Shown: positions 50,873 to 60,637, counted from the first letter of the stretch. The stretch is DNA of 64,000 nt from an uncultured Paraprevotella sp. (GCA_910586505.1 CAJUGV010000002.1:1-64000), one strand, 5' to 3'. A program made the numbers and translations. Notes: a model not told the origin generated them from the letters alone.

Positions 50873-52887
50873 CAGAGCATTTCTTTTACTTGGTTGTACA
50901 CGTTCTGTGCCGTGAAGCCGAGTTTCTCATCAAGAACCTTGTAGGGTGCTGAGAAACCGAAACTTTCCAGACCGAATACTTTTCCGTTGGCGCCTACCAG
51001 TCCCTGAAGGTTGACGGGCAGACCTGCCGTAAGGCCGAATATCTTGGCTCCGGCGGGCAGTACTTGTTCCTGATAGTCGGGGCACTGGCTGCGGAAGAGA
51101 CCTTCCGAGGGGCAGCTTACGATGCGCACTTTCACGCCGTCGGCACGTAGCAGGGCAGCTCCGGCCACAAGTGTAGATACTTCGGAACCGGAAGCAACGA
51201 GTATCACATCGGGATTCTCCTCGGAGCCGGCCACGATGTAGGCTCCCTTGCCGGCCTGGGCGTAGTCGTTGCCCTCGGGCAGCATCTCGATGTTCTGGCG
51301 GGAGAGGATCAGTGCGGATGGGGTATCCGTGTTCTCCATGGCAAGTTTCCAGCAGGCGGTGGTTTCTTCAGAATCTGCAGGACGGAGAACAAGCAATGAG
51401 TTCTGTCCGTGGTGATTCTTCAGTTTTTCCATCAGGCGGATCTGTGCCTCTTGTTCTACAGGTTCATGGGTAGGACCGTCTTCGCCTACACGGAAAGCAT
51501 CGTGTGTCCAGATGAACTTGACTGGAATCTGCATCAAGGCGGCCATGCGGACAGCCGGTTTCATGTAGTCGGAGAATACGAAGAACGTGCCGCAGGCTGC
51601 AATGACACCGCCGTGAAGCATCATTCCGATGCAGCAGCATGCCATTGTCAGTTCGGCCACTCCGGCCTGGAAGAACGCACCGCTGAAATCGCCGGAGGTG
51701 AAAGCGTGTGTCTTTTTGAGGAAGCCGTCGGTCTTGTCCGAGTTGGAAAGGTCGGCAGAAGCGCAGATCATGTTGGGGACTTGTTCTGCAAGAGCGCTTA
51801 GAACGGCAGCGGAGGCGTTGCGGGTGGCATCGCCGGCTTTCTGCTTGATGGCCGTCCAATCTACTTGAGGAACAGCACCGCTGAACCATTCCGCCTGCTG
51901 TGCCGCTTTTTCAGGGTTGGCTGCCGCCCATGCCTTTTCTTCTTCAAGGCGGGCTGCCACTATACCTTTCAGTTCTGCTTCACGGTTGGCATAGAGTTCC
52001 TTTACGTCGTCGAAAATTACAAACGGGTTCTCTGGGTCTGCGCCCAGATTAACCATGGTGTTCTTGTAAGCATCGCCGCCAAGGGGAGCGCCGTGGGTCT
52101 TGCAGTTGTGCTCATAGGAAGAGTTGTCGTCCTTGCGGGCGCCTTTTCCCATGACGCACTTGCCTATGATCAAGGTCGGACGTTGTTTTTCGGCTTTGGC
52201 TTGATTCAGAGCCTCGCGAATCTGTTCGCAGTCGTTACCGTTGATTTCTATTACATTCCAGTTCCACGCACGGTATTTCATGGCTGTGTCTTCTGTTGTC
52301 ACATCCTTGGTTTCCGTAGAGAGCTGTATATCGTTTGAGTCGTAGAACATAACGAGATTGTCCAGTCCGAGGCAACCGGCTATACGGCCTGCTCCCTGCG
52401 AAATCTCTTCTTGTACGCCTCCGTCGGAAATATAGGCGTAGACAGTCTCTTTGGCAAATGTCGGATTGCCGGTCCGGGCGGCCAGGAATTTGGCGGCAAT
52501 AGCGGCGCCAACGGCAAATACGTGTCCCTGTCCCAGCGGGCCTGAGGTGTTTTCAATGCCGCGCATCACGTCGACTTCTGGATGGCCGGGGGTGGGGGAT
52601 TCCCACTGGCGCAGTTGCTTCAGTTCATCAAGGGAGAACTTGCCGATGAGAGCCAATTGCGAATAGAGCATGGGAGCCATGTGACCGGGATCGAGGAAGA
52701 AACGGTCGCGTCCTTCCCATTTCGGATTGGCCGGATCATACTGCAAGAATTCGGAGTACAGCACATTGATGAAGTCTGCACCTCCCATGGCGCCTCCGGG
52801 GTGGCCGGATTTGGCTTTTTCTACCATGGATGCAGCCAGAATACGGATGTTGTCGGCTGCATGGTTCATTACTTGTTGATTGTTCAT
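50872..52887 (-). CDS. tkt: Transketolase
   Basis: This thiamine-diphosphate enzyme transfers two-carbon units in the pentose phosphate pathway. The 671-aa full-length protein has HPGGAMGGADF, GQGHVFAVGAAIAA and the ThDP motif around YISDGGVQEE in the N-terminal domain. Its middle pyrimidine domain has EDGPTHEPVEQ. It sits downstream of araA and the ribulokinase, where it would channel xylulose-5-phosphate from arabinose into glycolysis. Its expression is probably linked to arabinose. Confidence 0.96.
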   Translation of the reverse strand: MNNQQVMNHAADNIRILAASMVEKAKSGHPGGAMGGADFINVLYSEFLQYDPANPKWEGRDRFFLDPGHMAPMLYSQLALIGKFSLDELKQLRQWESPTPGHPEVDVMRGIENTSGPLGQGHVFAVGAAIAAKFLAARTGNPTFAKETVYAYISDGGVQEEISQGAGRIAGCLGLDNLVMFYDSNDIQLSTETKDVTTEDTAMKYRAWNWNVIEINGNDCEQIREALNQAKAEKQRPTLIIGKCVMGKGARKDDNSSYEHNCKTHGAPLGGDAYKNTMVNLGADPENPFVIFDDVKELYANREAELKGIVAARLEEEKAWAAANPEKAAQQAEWFSGAVPQVDWTAIKQKAGDATRNASAAVLSALAEQVPNMICASADLSNSDKTDGFLKKTHAFTSGDFSGAFFQAGVAELTMACCCIGMMLHGGVIAACGTFFVFSDYMKPAVRMAALMQIPVKFIWTHDAFRVGEDGPTHEPVEQEAQIRLMEKLKNHHGQNSLLVLRPADSEETTACWKLAMENTDTPSALILSRQNIEMLPEGNDYAQAGKGAYIVAGSEENPDVILVASGSEVSTLVAGAALLRADGVKVRIVSCPSEGLFRSQCPDYQEQVLPAGAKIFGLTAGLPVNLQGLVGANGKVFGLESFGFSAPYKVLDEKLGFTAQNVYNQVKEML

Positions 52888-52946
52888 ATTAATTAAAAGT
52901 TAATTAAGTTTTATGTAGGTGGCATTGCTGCCCTTTTTCCGCAAGG

Positions 52947-52972
52947 CCGGAAGGCAGGGAGATGCCTTCCGG
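52947..52972. other. Intercistronic hairpin between ribulokinase and tkt
   Basis: CCGGAAGGCA (52947-52956) pairs with TGCCTTCCGG (52963-52972) around a 6-base loop in the 92-base gap between the kinase stop and the tkt start. No T-run follows on the minus strand. It may stabilise or process the operon mRNA rather than end it. Confidence 0.55.
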
Positions 52973-52979
52973 TGCTTGT

Positions 52980-54578
52980 TTATTTCTTGAACTCCACGGC
53001 TGCCCGTTCTATGCCGAGTCCTTCTTTGTAGCTTACTATATATTTGTTGAAGCCTTCTACGTCTTCTGCAGTCGGGGAAACTTCCACTCCCGCATTTCCG
53101 GCGAATACCTTTTCTTCAAGAAAATCTGCCAAGGTCTGCTTCTTGTCGTTGTTTACGAGATAAGCTCCCAGCAGAGCTATACCCCATGCTCCGCCTTCGC
53201 CGGCTGTCTCCATTACGGATATCGGTGAGTTGATGGCTGCCGCCAACACACGTTGTCCCACCCCTTTCGTACGGAACAGACCGCCATGTCCGGTAATTCT
53301 GTCCACACGGATTCTTTCTTCGTTGAATAGGATGTCGTTACCTATTTTAAGCACGCCGACCGATGCGTAAAGGTTGGCGCGCATGAAGTTGGCCAGATTG
53401 AACTTGTCTGTAGCGGAGCGCACGAAAAGGGGACGTCCTTCTTCGAGGCCGGTTACAGGTTCGCCGGAGAAATAATTATAGGAAATCAGACCGCCGCAAT
53501 CTGCCTGACCGGTCAGTGCATGGTTATAGAGTTTGCCGTAGATCTCATCCATGTCTACAGGCAGTCCCTGAAGTTCCTGAAACTCCTTGAACAGATTAAC
53601 CCAGGCGTTGAGGTCGGATGTGCAGTTGTTGCAGTGTACCATCGCCACGAGACTTCCGTCGGGAGTGGTCACCATGTCTATGATTTCGTAAGGCTTGGAC
53701 AGCTCTTTCTCTAATACGATCATGGAGAATGAGGATGTGCCTGCCGACACGTTTCCTGTACGTTGTTTGACAGCATTGGTGGCTACCATGCCCGTGCCTG
53801 CATCGCCTTCCGGAGGACATACGGGAATGCCGGCTTTCAGATTGCCGGATACATCAAGCCGTTTTGCTCCTTCCGGCGTGAGAAATCCGGCATTCTTGCC
53901 GGCTTCAAGCACTTTGGGAAGGATGTCTGTCAGTTTCCAGTCAAATCCTTTCGGTGCCACCAACTTGTCGAACTTTTCAATCATTTCTGCCGAATAGTTC
54001 TTGGTAGCGGGGTCGATGGGGAGCATACCGGAGGCATCACCGATACCCAGTACTTTTTCTCCCGTGATTTTCCAATGTACATAACCGGCAAGTGTCGTCA
54101 GGTATTTAATGTTATTGACGTGTTCCTCATTGTCCAGTATTGCCTGATAAAGATGGGATATGCTCCATCTGAGGGGGATATTGTAAACGAAAAGTTCCGA
54201 TAGGGCAGCAGCGGCTTTACCTGTATTGGTGTTTCTCCATGTGCGGAAAGGAACAAGAATCTCTTCTTTTTCGTTGAAAGCCATGTAACCGTGCATCATG
54301 GCACTGACACCTATTGCTGCCAGGATTTCGATTTCCGTATCATAGAGTTTCTTTACGTTGGCACGTAGGTCTGCGTAACAATCCTGTAATCCGTACCAGA
54401 TTTCCTCTATGCTATATGTCCAAAGGCCGTCCACCAATTGGTTTTCCCATGTATGGCTTCCTTGTGCGATAGGTTTGTTTTCCGGGTCGATCAGGACTGC
54501 TTTGATTCGTGTTGATCCGAACTCTATGCCTAAAATGGCTTTTCCGTCCTGTATAATTGACTTTGCATCTGTTTTCAT
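52980..54578 (-). CDS. L-ribulokinase (FGGY family)
   Basis: This ATP-dependent kinase of 532 aa converts L-ribulose to L-ribulose-5-phosphate. The FGGY fold is clear: N-terminal phosphate motif IEFGSTRIKAVLID (about 18-31), middle GDAGTGMVATNAV, GNVSAGTSSFSMIV and C-terminal GHGGLFRTKGVGQRVLAAAIN. It is not a classical proteobacterial AraB by sequence. The position between araA and transketolase identifies the substrate; this replacement kinase is known from the Bacteroides arabinose locus. A hairpin separates it from araA. Confidence 0.9.
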   Translation of the reverse strand: MKTDAKSIIQDGKAILGIEFGSTRIKAVLIDPENKPIAQGSHTWENQLVDGLWTYSIEEIWYGLQDCYADLRANVKKLYDTEIEILAAIGVSAMMHGYMAFNEKEEILVPFRTWRNTNTGKAAAALSELFVYNIPLRWSISHLYQAILDNEEHVNNIKYLTTLAGYVHWKITGEKVLGIGDASGMLPIDPATKNYSAEMIEKFDKLVAPKGFDWKLTDILPKVLEAGKNAGFLTPEGAKRLDVSGNLKAGIPVCPPEGDAGTGMVATNAVKQRTGNVSAGTSSFSMIVLEKELSKPYEIIDMVTTPDGSLVAMVHCNNCTSDLNAWVNLFKEFQELQGLPVDMDEIYGKLYNHALTGQADCGGLISYNYFSGEPVTGLEEGRPLFVRSATDKFNLANFMRANLYASVGVLKIGNDILFNEERIRVDRITGHGGLFRTKGVGQRVLAAAINSPISVMETAGEGGAWGIALLGAYLVNNDKKQTLADFLEEKVFAGNAGVEVSPTAEDVEGFNKYIVSYKEGLGIERAAVEFKK

Positions 54579-54616
54579 ATAGAACCGATATTTTTGGAAT
54601 GATAATAAGATGGATA

Positions 54617-54660
54617 AATTAAAAGTGCTGCAAACGATTGCTCGTCGAGCACTTTTAATT
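54617..54660. terminator. Hairpin in the araA-ribulokinase gap (attenuator candidate)
   Basis: Arms 54617-54629 and 54648-54660 form a 13-bp stem ending in A/T runs, with a GCAA/TTGC mini-hairpin (54630-54633 with 54638-54641) in the loop. It lies between the araA stop and the kinase start inside the operon. It may terminate part of the transcripts and lower expression of the kinase, tkt and rpiB relative to araA. Confidence 0.7.
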
Positions 54661-54686
54661 CTTTAATGCCTGGCTGTCTGCTGTGG

Positions 54687-56213
54687 TTAGCAAAGAGCCT
54701 TGTTGAGCATGTAGTAAACTTCATTCATGCGGAGTTCTTTCTTGAACTCGCTGATAGTGGTATCTTTGTTGATGTGTACCATTTCGATTCCGGAGATCTC
54801 TGCATAATCTTCCCAGTATTCGGCTGTCAGGTCGTAAGAGAAGCAGGAGTGGTGTGTTCCACCGGCCAGAATCCATGCGCCTGCGCCTACTTCGAAGTTC
54901 GGCATGGGTTTCCATAGGGCAGAAGCTACCGGCAATTTGGGCAGCGGTTTCGGTTCGATACATTCCACGTCATTTACGATAAGGCGGAAGCGGTTACCCA
55001 GATCCACCACGGTAGCCGTGCAGCCAGTGCCGACTTTTGAAGTGAAGACAAGGCGTGCGGTTTCGCTCTTTCGGATACCGATGCCGAGGAAGTGCACTTC
55101 CAGGCGAGGCTTTTGAGCTGCGATGAGCGGGCATACTTCCAACATGTGGGCTTGCAGGATGGAGCTGTTTTCACCGTTGAAGTTCAACGTGTAGTCTTCA
55201 AGGAATGAGCATCCCGTGGGAAGACCTTGATTCATAACCCAGACTGTGCGATAAAGAGCTGCTGATTTCCAGTCGCCTTCAGCACCGAAACCATAGCCTT
55301 CAGCCATCAGACGCTGAGATGCCAAGCCGGGAATCTGGTCGAAATAGCTGCCGTCCACTTGTCCGAGATCGTCAAAGTTTGTAGTGAAACCCTTGGCGCC
55401 TTTGGCTTTCAGGATGGCGCGCAATGCGAGTTCTGCCTTAGCTGAATTCCATACCTTCTGATAAGCTTCGGTTGTTTTGTCCTCTAAGACTGCATCATGG
55501 TCGTATTCGTTGAAATAAGTCTGAACAAGGGCATCTACGTCAGCGTCCTTGATTTCTGCATGGTATTGCATCAATTCGCTTACCGGGCAGTAATCTACGT
55601 GGTAGCCCATGCGCTGTTCTGCTTCAACCTTGTCACCGTCTGTTACGGCTACGTTGTTCATCTGATCTCCAAAACGGATGATGAGCATATCCTGTGCATC
55701 GGCCCAACCGGCGCAGACACGCATCCATACGGCAATCTTATGCTGGGTTTCCTCATCCTTCCAGTAACCTACGACCACTTTGCGACGAATGCGCATGCGG
55801 GTGCATATATGTCCGAATTCGCGGTCGCCGTGAGCCGACTGATTTAAGTTCATGAAGTCCATGTCCATGGTATCCCAAGGAATTTCTTCGTTGAACTGAG
55901 TGTGGAGGTGAAGCAACGGCTTCTTCAGTTGCTGCAAACCGTGGATCCACATCTTGGCCGGAGAGAAAGTGTGCATCCAGGTAATGACACCGATACACTT
56001 TTCATCATTGTTGGCTGCTTTGAATACAGCTTCTACTTCTTTAGAAGAATTGGCAGTTCCTTTATATACTACTTTAACGGGAAGTTTGCCAGAAGCGTTC
56101 AAACCGTCAACCATTTGAGTTGAGTGACTGTCTACAGCGATAACAGCGTCGCCTCCGTACAGAAGCTGTGCTCCTGTAACAAACCATACTTCGTATTGAT
56201 TAAATGCGTTCAT
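54687..56213 (-). CDS. araA: L-arabinose isomerase
   Basis: Converts L-arabinose to L-ribulose with a Mn2+ site. The 508-aa protein is the usual length. It contains FVTGAQLLYG at the N-terminus, ITWMHTFSPAKMWIHGLQ, HGDREFGHICTRMR and EGDWKSAALYRTVWVMNQG (metal Glu). It follows araD after a 46-base gap and leads the kinase. Core enzyme of the operon. Confidence 0.97.
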   Translation of the reverse strand: MNAFNQYEVWFVTGAQLLYGGDAVIAVDSHSTQMVDGLNASGKLPVKVVYKGTANSSKEVEAVFKAANNDEKCIGVITWMHTFSPAKMWIHGLQQLKKPLLHLHTQFNEEIPWDTMDMDFMNLNQSAHGDREFGHICTRMRIRRKVVVGYWKDEETQHKIAVWMRVCAGWADAQDMLIIRFGDQMNNVAVTDGDKVEAEQRMGYHVDYCPVSELMQYHAEIKDADVDALVQTYFNEYDHDAVLEDKTTEAYQKVWNSAKAELALRAILKAKGAKGFTTNFDDLGQVDGSYFDQIPGLASQRLMAEGYGFGAEGDWKSAALYRTVWVMNQGLPTGCSFLEDYTLNFNGENSSILQAHMLEVCPLIAAQKPRLEVHFLGIGIRKSETARLVFTSKVGTGCTATVVDLGNRFRLIVNDVECIEPKPLPKLPVASALWKPMPNFEVGAGAWILAGGTHHSCFSYDLTAEYWEDYAEISGIEMVHINKDTTISEFKKELRMNEVYYMLNKALC

Positions 56214-56259
56214 GATAAAATAATTAAATTGTTAAAGATTTGTTAGTTAATATATTCTG

Positions 56260-56955
56260 TTATTTCTTTTTCTGTCCATAATAAGCATTTGGACCGTGTT
56301 TACGGTTATAATGCTTTTCAATGAGTAAGGGGTTCATCGTTGTGTCAGGGTTCACCATGTAGGAAATAAAAGCCATTTTGGCACATTGTTCCATAACCTT
56401 GGCGTTATAGACAGCATTGGCCGGACTTGTTCCCCAACTGAACGGACCGTGATTCTTCACCAAAACTCCCGGAGTGTGGTCGGGGTTGATACCCTCGAAT
56501 CTCTTCACGATGACATTACCGGTTTCCAACTCATACTGTCCTTCCACTTCCTCTTTAGTCATGGCGGCAGTGCAGGGAATGGCTTCATGGAAGTAGTCTG
56601 CATGTGTGGTTCCTATATTGGGGATGTCTTTTCCGGCTTGCGCCCATGCTGTGGCGTAAGTGGAGTGGGTGTGTACCACTCCCTGTATGTTAGGGAAAGC
56701 TTTGTATAGGACAAGGTGTGTCGGAGTGTCGGAAGAGGGATTCAAGTTGCCGTCTACAACTTCTCCGCTCTCCAAGTCAACAACAACCATATCCGATACT
56801 TTCATGGTATCGTAGTCTACTCCGCTGGGCTTTATTACGACAAGCCCTTTTTCACGGTCAATGCCTGATACATTACCCCATGTAAAAATAACCAAACCTT
56901 GTTTTACTAAGTCAAGATTTGCTTGATATACTTTTTCTTTAAGTTCTTCCAACAT
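56260..56955 (-). CDS. araD: L-ribulose-5-phosphate 4-epimerase
   Basis: Converts L-ribulose-5-phosphate to D-xylulose-5-phosphate. The 231-aa class II aldolase-like protein shows the metal histidines in VVHTHSTYATAWAQ and GTTHADYFHEA, the FTWGNVSG phosphate-binding motif and NHGPFSWG. Its start lies 3 bases after the stop of the Nudix regulator, so the genes are tightly coupled. Second catabolic step after araA, despite being encoded before it. Confidence 0.96.
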   Translation of the reverse strand: MLEELKEKVYQANLDLVKQGLVIFTWGNVSGIDREKGLVVIKPSGVDYDTMKVSDMVVVDLESGEVVDGNLNPSSDTPTHLVLYKAFPNIQGVVHTHSTYATAWAQAGKDIPNIGTTHADYFHEAIPCTAAMTKEEVEGQYELETGNVIVKRFEGINPDHTPGVLVKNHGPFSWGTSPANAVYNAKVMEQCAKMAFISYMVNPDTTMNPLLIEKHYNRKHGPNAYYGQKKK

Positions 56956-56958
56956 AAC

Positions 56959-57636
56959 TTATAGTTTAAATTTGGGAGCTTTACGGTATGCAGTCTCATT
57001 GAATTGGTATAGAGCTGCTCCGCGCTTAGAGCCCGTTTTATCAATCTTGTCTGTTTTTTCGATGTAATTCATATCTGCAACTTTCTTACGGAAATTTCTC
57101 TTATCTAAGACTTCACCGTAGATGGCTTCGTACAAACTTTGTAGTTGGGAGAGGGTAAATAGTTCCGGTAACAGATTAAAACCAATTGGCTCGGATGATG
57201 CCTTTTTCTGAAGCATTGTTCTTGCCAGTTCTACCATTTGTTGATGGTCGAAAACAAGTGGGGGCACTTTATCTATTTCCGTCCAATAAGCGTTATGCTG
57301 CTGCACTGAAACCCGGTCATATTCATTGATGTTGATCAATGCGTAGTAAGCCACGGAAATAACTCTTTCTCCCGGATCTCGGCCGACTTCTCCGAACGTT
57401 CCGACTTGTTCCATATATACATTTTCAAGCCCGGTCAGTTCCATCAGAACTCTTTTCGCAGCATTGTCCACACTCTCACCTTTCTGTACGAATCCACCCA
57501 TTAAAGACCAACTTCCCATTGCGGGTTCAAAATTCCGCTTGAGCAAGAGCAGTTTTAAACTGCCCTTGTCAAAGCCAAATATGATACAATCTACTGATAC
57601 GTAGAATTGTGGGTTGATGTTATAATAGGTGGTCAT
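56959..57636 (-). CDS. Nudix-type arabinose regulator (AraR)
   Basis: This 225-aa regulator has an N-terminal Nudix-like ligand domain (about 8-145) and a C-terminal winged helix (about 150-225). The Nudix box is degenerate: in GxxxxxE...REUxEExGU the second and third glutamates are replaced (KRVLMELTGL, about 61-70), so hydrolysis is unlikely. That is the pattern of AraR from B. thetaiotaomicron, which binds L-arabinose and releases DNA. It lies inside the operon it should control, between the transporter and araD. Confidence 0.92.
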   Translation of the reverse strand: MTTYYNINPQFYVSVDCIIFGFDKGSLKLLLLKRNFEPAMGSWSLMGGFVQKGESVDNAAKRVLMELTGLENVYMEQVGTFGEVGRDPGERVISVAYYALININEYDRVSVQQHNAYWTEIDKVPPLVFDHQQMVELARTMLQKKASSEPIGFNLLPELFTLSQLQSLYEAIYGEVLDKRNFRKKVADMNYIEKTDKIDKTGSKRGAALYQFNETAYRKAPKFKL

Positions 57637-57651
57637 TATTTCTGTTTATTA

Positions 57652-59397
57652 TTACCAGAAATAAGCATAGAATAATCCGCAAAGTGTGATAACGCCTAAT
57701 GTGGCGATGACATCCCACATATTCCAACTTTCTCTGATGGTCTTCTTATAGTCGTTGGTAAACGTAATGGCTGCTATTTGTTCGGCAGTTGGCTTTGGAG
57801 TAAAGATGGATACTACATACATTAATACAACGATGAATACAAGTAACCAAACTTCAAAAATGAGCCAGTTTGTCTGCCAGAACCATGTGGTATTTTCCCA
57901 AAAGGCGCCGTTCATGATTTCCTTGCCGGAATCAGTGATAACGTTGGTGAGCAAACGAACCATACCGATGAGGAATCCTCCGATAAGTCCCCATTCTCCT
58001 GCTTTCGGAGTGATTCTCTTTGAAAAAATTCCAAGAGTAAACACGGCAACCATGGCAGGAGCAATCAGCGACTGAATATCCTGAAGATATGAGTAAAGGT
58101 TACCCATGTTCATCATAATAGGCATCCATGCCAGACCTAATAATACGACAACTACTGTAGCGACACGACCCACAGTTACATAGTGGCTTTCGCTCATGCC
58201 TTTCTTCATAGGTTTATAGAAATCCTCTGTAAACAAGGTTGCGCAACTATTGAAGAAGGCAGCTAAAGATGCAACAAGTGCACAGATGAAGCCAATTGTT
58301 ACGATTCCTTTTATACCGGCAGGCAGAATATTTTTCACCATCATGGCGAATGCACCGTCGGTATCATGGGTATTGGTGATGTCCATGACAATGCCGCTTC
58401 CTGCTTTTTGAGATAAAGCAAAAGCAACCATACCCGGAATTAAGAACATAAATACGGGGAGCAATTTAAAATATCCAGCAGCAATAGTACCACGGCGGGC
58501 ACGTGCAATGACCTTGCCGTTGTCTTCTCCTTTTGTCTGTCCCAGCACACGTTGTACAATATGCTGGTCTGTACACCAATACCAGAAGCCGATAATAGAA
58601 GCGCCTAAGAATACCACATATCCCGGGAATTGAGGGTACATGGGATCGTTAACATCTGTGTGGAACATATGCGTGGTACCGAAACCGTCATGCGCAGCGT
58701 TACATACCGCCATCATTTGTGACCATCCTTCTGTGATACTGCCATCACCGAGGATGTTCAAACCGAGGAATAATACGAGAAATGAACCGATAATAAGGAT
58801 GGGAGTTTGAATGGCAGACAATGTCATTACACCTTTCATTCCACCAAACACCGTAAATACGGCAGTAATGGCAATAAGACCGATAGCACCATACCAAAAT
58901 GGCAGACCTAATAGATATTCAAAAAATATACCACCTGTAAAGGCCGTTACAGAAACTTTGGTCAGGACGTATGCTATTAAAGTGATTATAGATAGCCATG
59001 AACCTGTACGCTGGGTATAGCGAAATTTGAGAAAATCAGGCATGGTGATGATCTTGCCCATTTTGTTGTTCAGTAATTGGTAGAACGGTACGAATAACCA
59101 TCCGAGAATAAGAATCATCCAACCTTGCATTTCCCAATGAGCCATTCCGACGCCATCCTTTGCACCGGTACCGGCAAGACCTACAAGGTGTTCTGAGCCT
59201 ATATTAGCTGCAAAAATGGCTGCACCAATGATATACCACGGTTCTCCTTTACCGAAAAGGTAGTCTTGGCTGTCAGCTCCTTTCATATTTTCCTTATCTT
59301 TTTTAATGGCACGGTAGATTGCCCATACGATGGCTAAAATTCCAATGGCGAGAACCGCCCAATCAAGCCAGATAAATTCATTTGAATTCCAATTCAT
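57652..59397 (-). CDS. Na+/sugar symporter (SSS family)
   Basis: This 581-aa inner-membrane symporter of the sodium:solute family has about 14 hydrophobic segments. Family regions include NIGSEHLVGLAGTGA and the FYQLLNNKMGKIITMPDFLKFRY loop; the C-terminus is hydrophobic. It should import L-arabinose (perhaps also other sugars such as galactose) driven by Na+. It is 15 bases upstream of the AraR gene and 34 bases downstream of the mutarotase. Confidence 0.93.
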   Translation of the reverse strand: MNWNSNEFIWLDWAVLAIGILAIVWAIYRAIKKDKENMKGADSQDYLFGKGEPWYIIGAAIFAANIGSEHLVGLAGTGAKDGVGMAHWEMQGWMILILGWLFVPFYQLLNNKMGKIITMPDFLKFRYTQRTGSWLSIITLIAYVLTKVSVTAFTGGIFFEYLLGLPFWYGAIGLIAITAVFTVFGGMKGVMTLSAIQTPILIIGSFLVLFLGLNILGDGSITEGWSQMMAVCNAAHDGFGTTHMFHTDVNDPMYPQFPGYVVFLGASIIGFWYWCTDQHIVQRVLGQTKGEDNGKVIARARRGTIAAGYFKLLPVFMFLIPGMVAFALSQKAGSGIVMDITNTHDTDGAFAMMVKNILPAGIKGIVTIGFICALVASLAAFFNSCATLFTEDFYKPMKKGMSESHYVTVGRVATVVVVLLGLAWMPIMMNMGNLYSYLQDIQSLIAPAMVAVFTLGIFSKRITPKAGEWGLIGGFLIGMVRLLTNVITDSGKEIMNGAFWENTTWFWQTNWLIFEVWLLVFIVVLMYVVSIFTPKPTAEQIAAITFTNDYKKTIRESWNMWDVIATLGVITLCGLFYAYFW

Positions 59398-59431
59398 GGT
59401 TTTTGTTTTTGATTATAGTTAATGATGTTAT

Positions 59432-60574
59432 TTATTTCTCTACTGTGAATTTGAAGATGCACTCGCTATGATAAGTTTGTCCAGGTTCTAAAAATGCGGT
59501 AGGCCATGATGGCTTGTTGGGAGTATCAGGGTAGTGCTGTGTTTCAAGACAGATGGCAGTGCGCTGGTTGTAGACGATGCCTTTCTTTCCACTCAGAGTA
59601 CCATCTAGAAAGTTTCCGCTGTAAACCTGAATACCAGGCTCATTAGTGTACACTTCTAATGAAATTCCGCTTTCGGGAGATGTTAGTTTGGCTGCTAATT
59701 GCTTAATATCTCCGTTTGTATTTAGTACCCAGTTATGGTCATATCCATTTCCATTTTTTAATTGAATGAAGTCAAAGTTGTTGATATCTTGTCCTATTGG
59801 TTTGGGAGTAGTGAAATCCATAGGTGTATTCTTTACTGTAGCGATTTCACCTGTAGTCATATAAGTGCTGTCCACTGGGGTGTAATTATCAGCATTTACA
59901 TATAGGATATGATCTGTTATTGATTTTGCAGGATTTCCTGATAAATTAAAATATGAATGATTTGTCATGTTGATAACTGTTTTTTTGTCAGTCGTTGCGT
60001 CATAACAAATATCTAATGCATTGTCATTGGTCAGTGTGTAGGTTACGGTGGCAGTTACTGCTCCAGGAAATTTCTGATCTCCGTCTGGAGAATGCATCGT
60101 CATGGTCAATGTCGTGTCATTTAGCTGTTTTCCTTCATATATTTGATATTGCCATCCTTGTGGTCCGCCATGTAAACAATGACCGAAATTATTGGTTGGA
60201 AGCTGTATGGTATCACCATCAATGACAATGATACCTTTGTTGATTCGATTAGCATAACGTCCTATGGCAGCACCAAAATCGCTTGGTTTACTGATGTAAT
60301 CAGAGATGCTGTCAAATCCATGTACGACATCAACAAGAATTCCATTTTTATTTGGAACCATGACTGATACTATTCTTCCGCCAAAGTTCGTGATACAGAC
60401 CTCCATCCCATTGGTATTCTTAATAGTATACAGACTTGTAGAACCGTCTTCGGTCACGAAGTTTTGAGGGTCTAGTCCTGATACAGTTAGGTCTTTTTTT
60501 GTTTGTGGATTACATGATGTCAGCAGGGCCATTATAAATCCTGCATTTAAGATTAATTTTGTTCCTTTTTTCAT
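59432..60574 (-). CDS. Aldose 1-epimerase, lipoprotein
   Basis: Interconverts alpha and beta anomers of sugars. The 380-aa protein starts with a lipoprotein signal whose lipobox ALLTSC places Cys at about 21, so the enzyme is anchored in the periplasm. Catalytic His residues lie in INMTNHSYFNLSG and GRYANRINKG is the GalM motif; the catalytic Glu is in TAICLETQHYPDTPN. It is the first gene of the arabinose operon, so it likely mutarotates incoming arabinose before import. The galactose operon has a second paralogue. Confidence 0.92.
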   Translation of the reverse strand: MKKGTKLILNAGFIMALLTSCNPQTKKDLTVSGLDPQNFVTEDGSTSLYTIKNTNGMEVCITNFGGRIVSVMVPNKNGILVDVVHGFDSISDYISKPSDFGAAIGRYANRINKGIIVIDGDTIQLPTNNFGHCLHGGPQGWQYQIYEGKQLNDTTLTMTMHSPDGDQKFPGAVTATVTYTLTNDNALDICYDATTDKKTVINMTNHSYFNLSGNPAKSITDHILYVNADNYTPVDSTYMTTGEIATVKNTPMDFTTPKPIGQDINNFDFIQLKNGNGYDHNWVLNTNGDIKQLAAKLTSPESGISLEVYTNEPGIQVYSGNFLDGTLSGKKGIVYNQRTAICLETQHYPDTPNKPSWPTAFLEPGQTYHSECIFKFTVEK

Positions 60575-60605
60575 GGTTAATGAATTAAAAGATTTAAACT
60601 GTTGG

Positions 60606-60621
60606 TAAAGTTACAACTTTA
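60606..60621. promoter_or_regulatory. Candidate AraR operator
   Basis: TAAAGTT-AC-AACTTTA is a perfect 7-2-7 palindrome about 17 bp downstream of the -7 element of the arabinose operon and 32 bp before the first ATG. Repressor binding there would block early transcription. The assignment to AraR is inferred from position only. Confidence 0.6.
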
Positions 60622-60637
60622 TATCGTATTTTAACTG

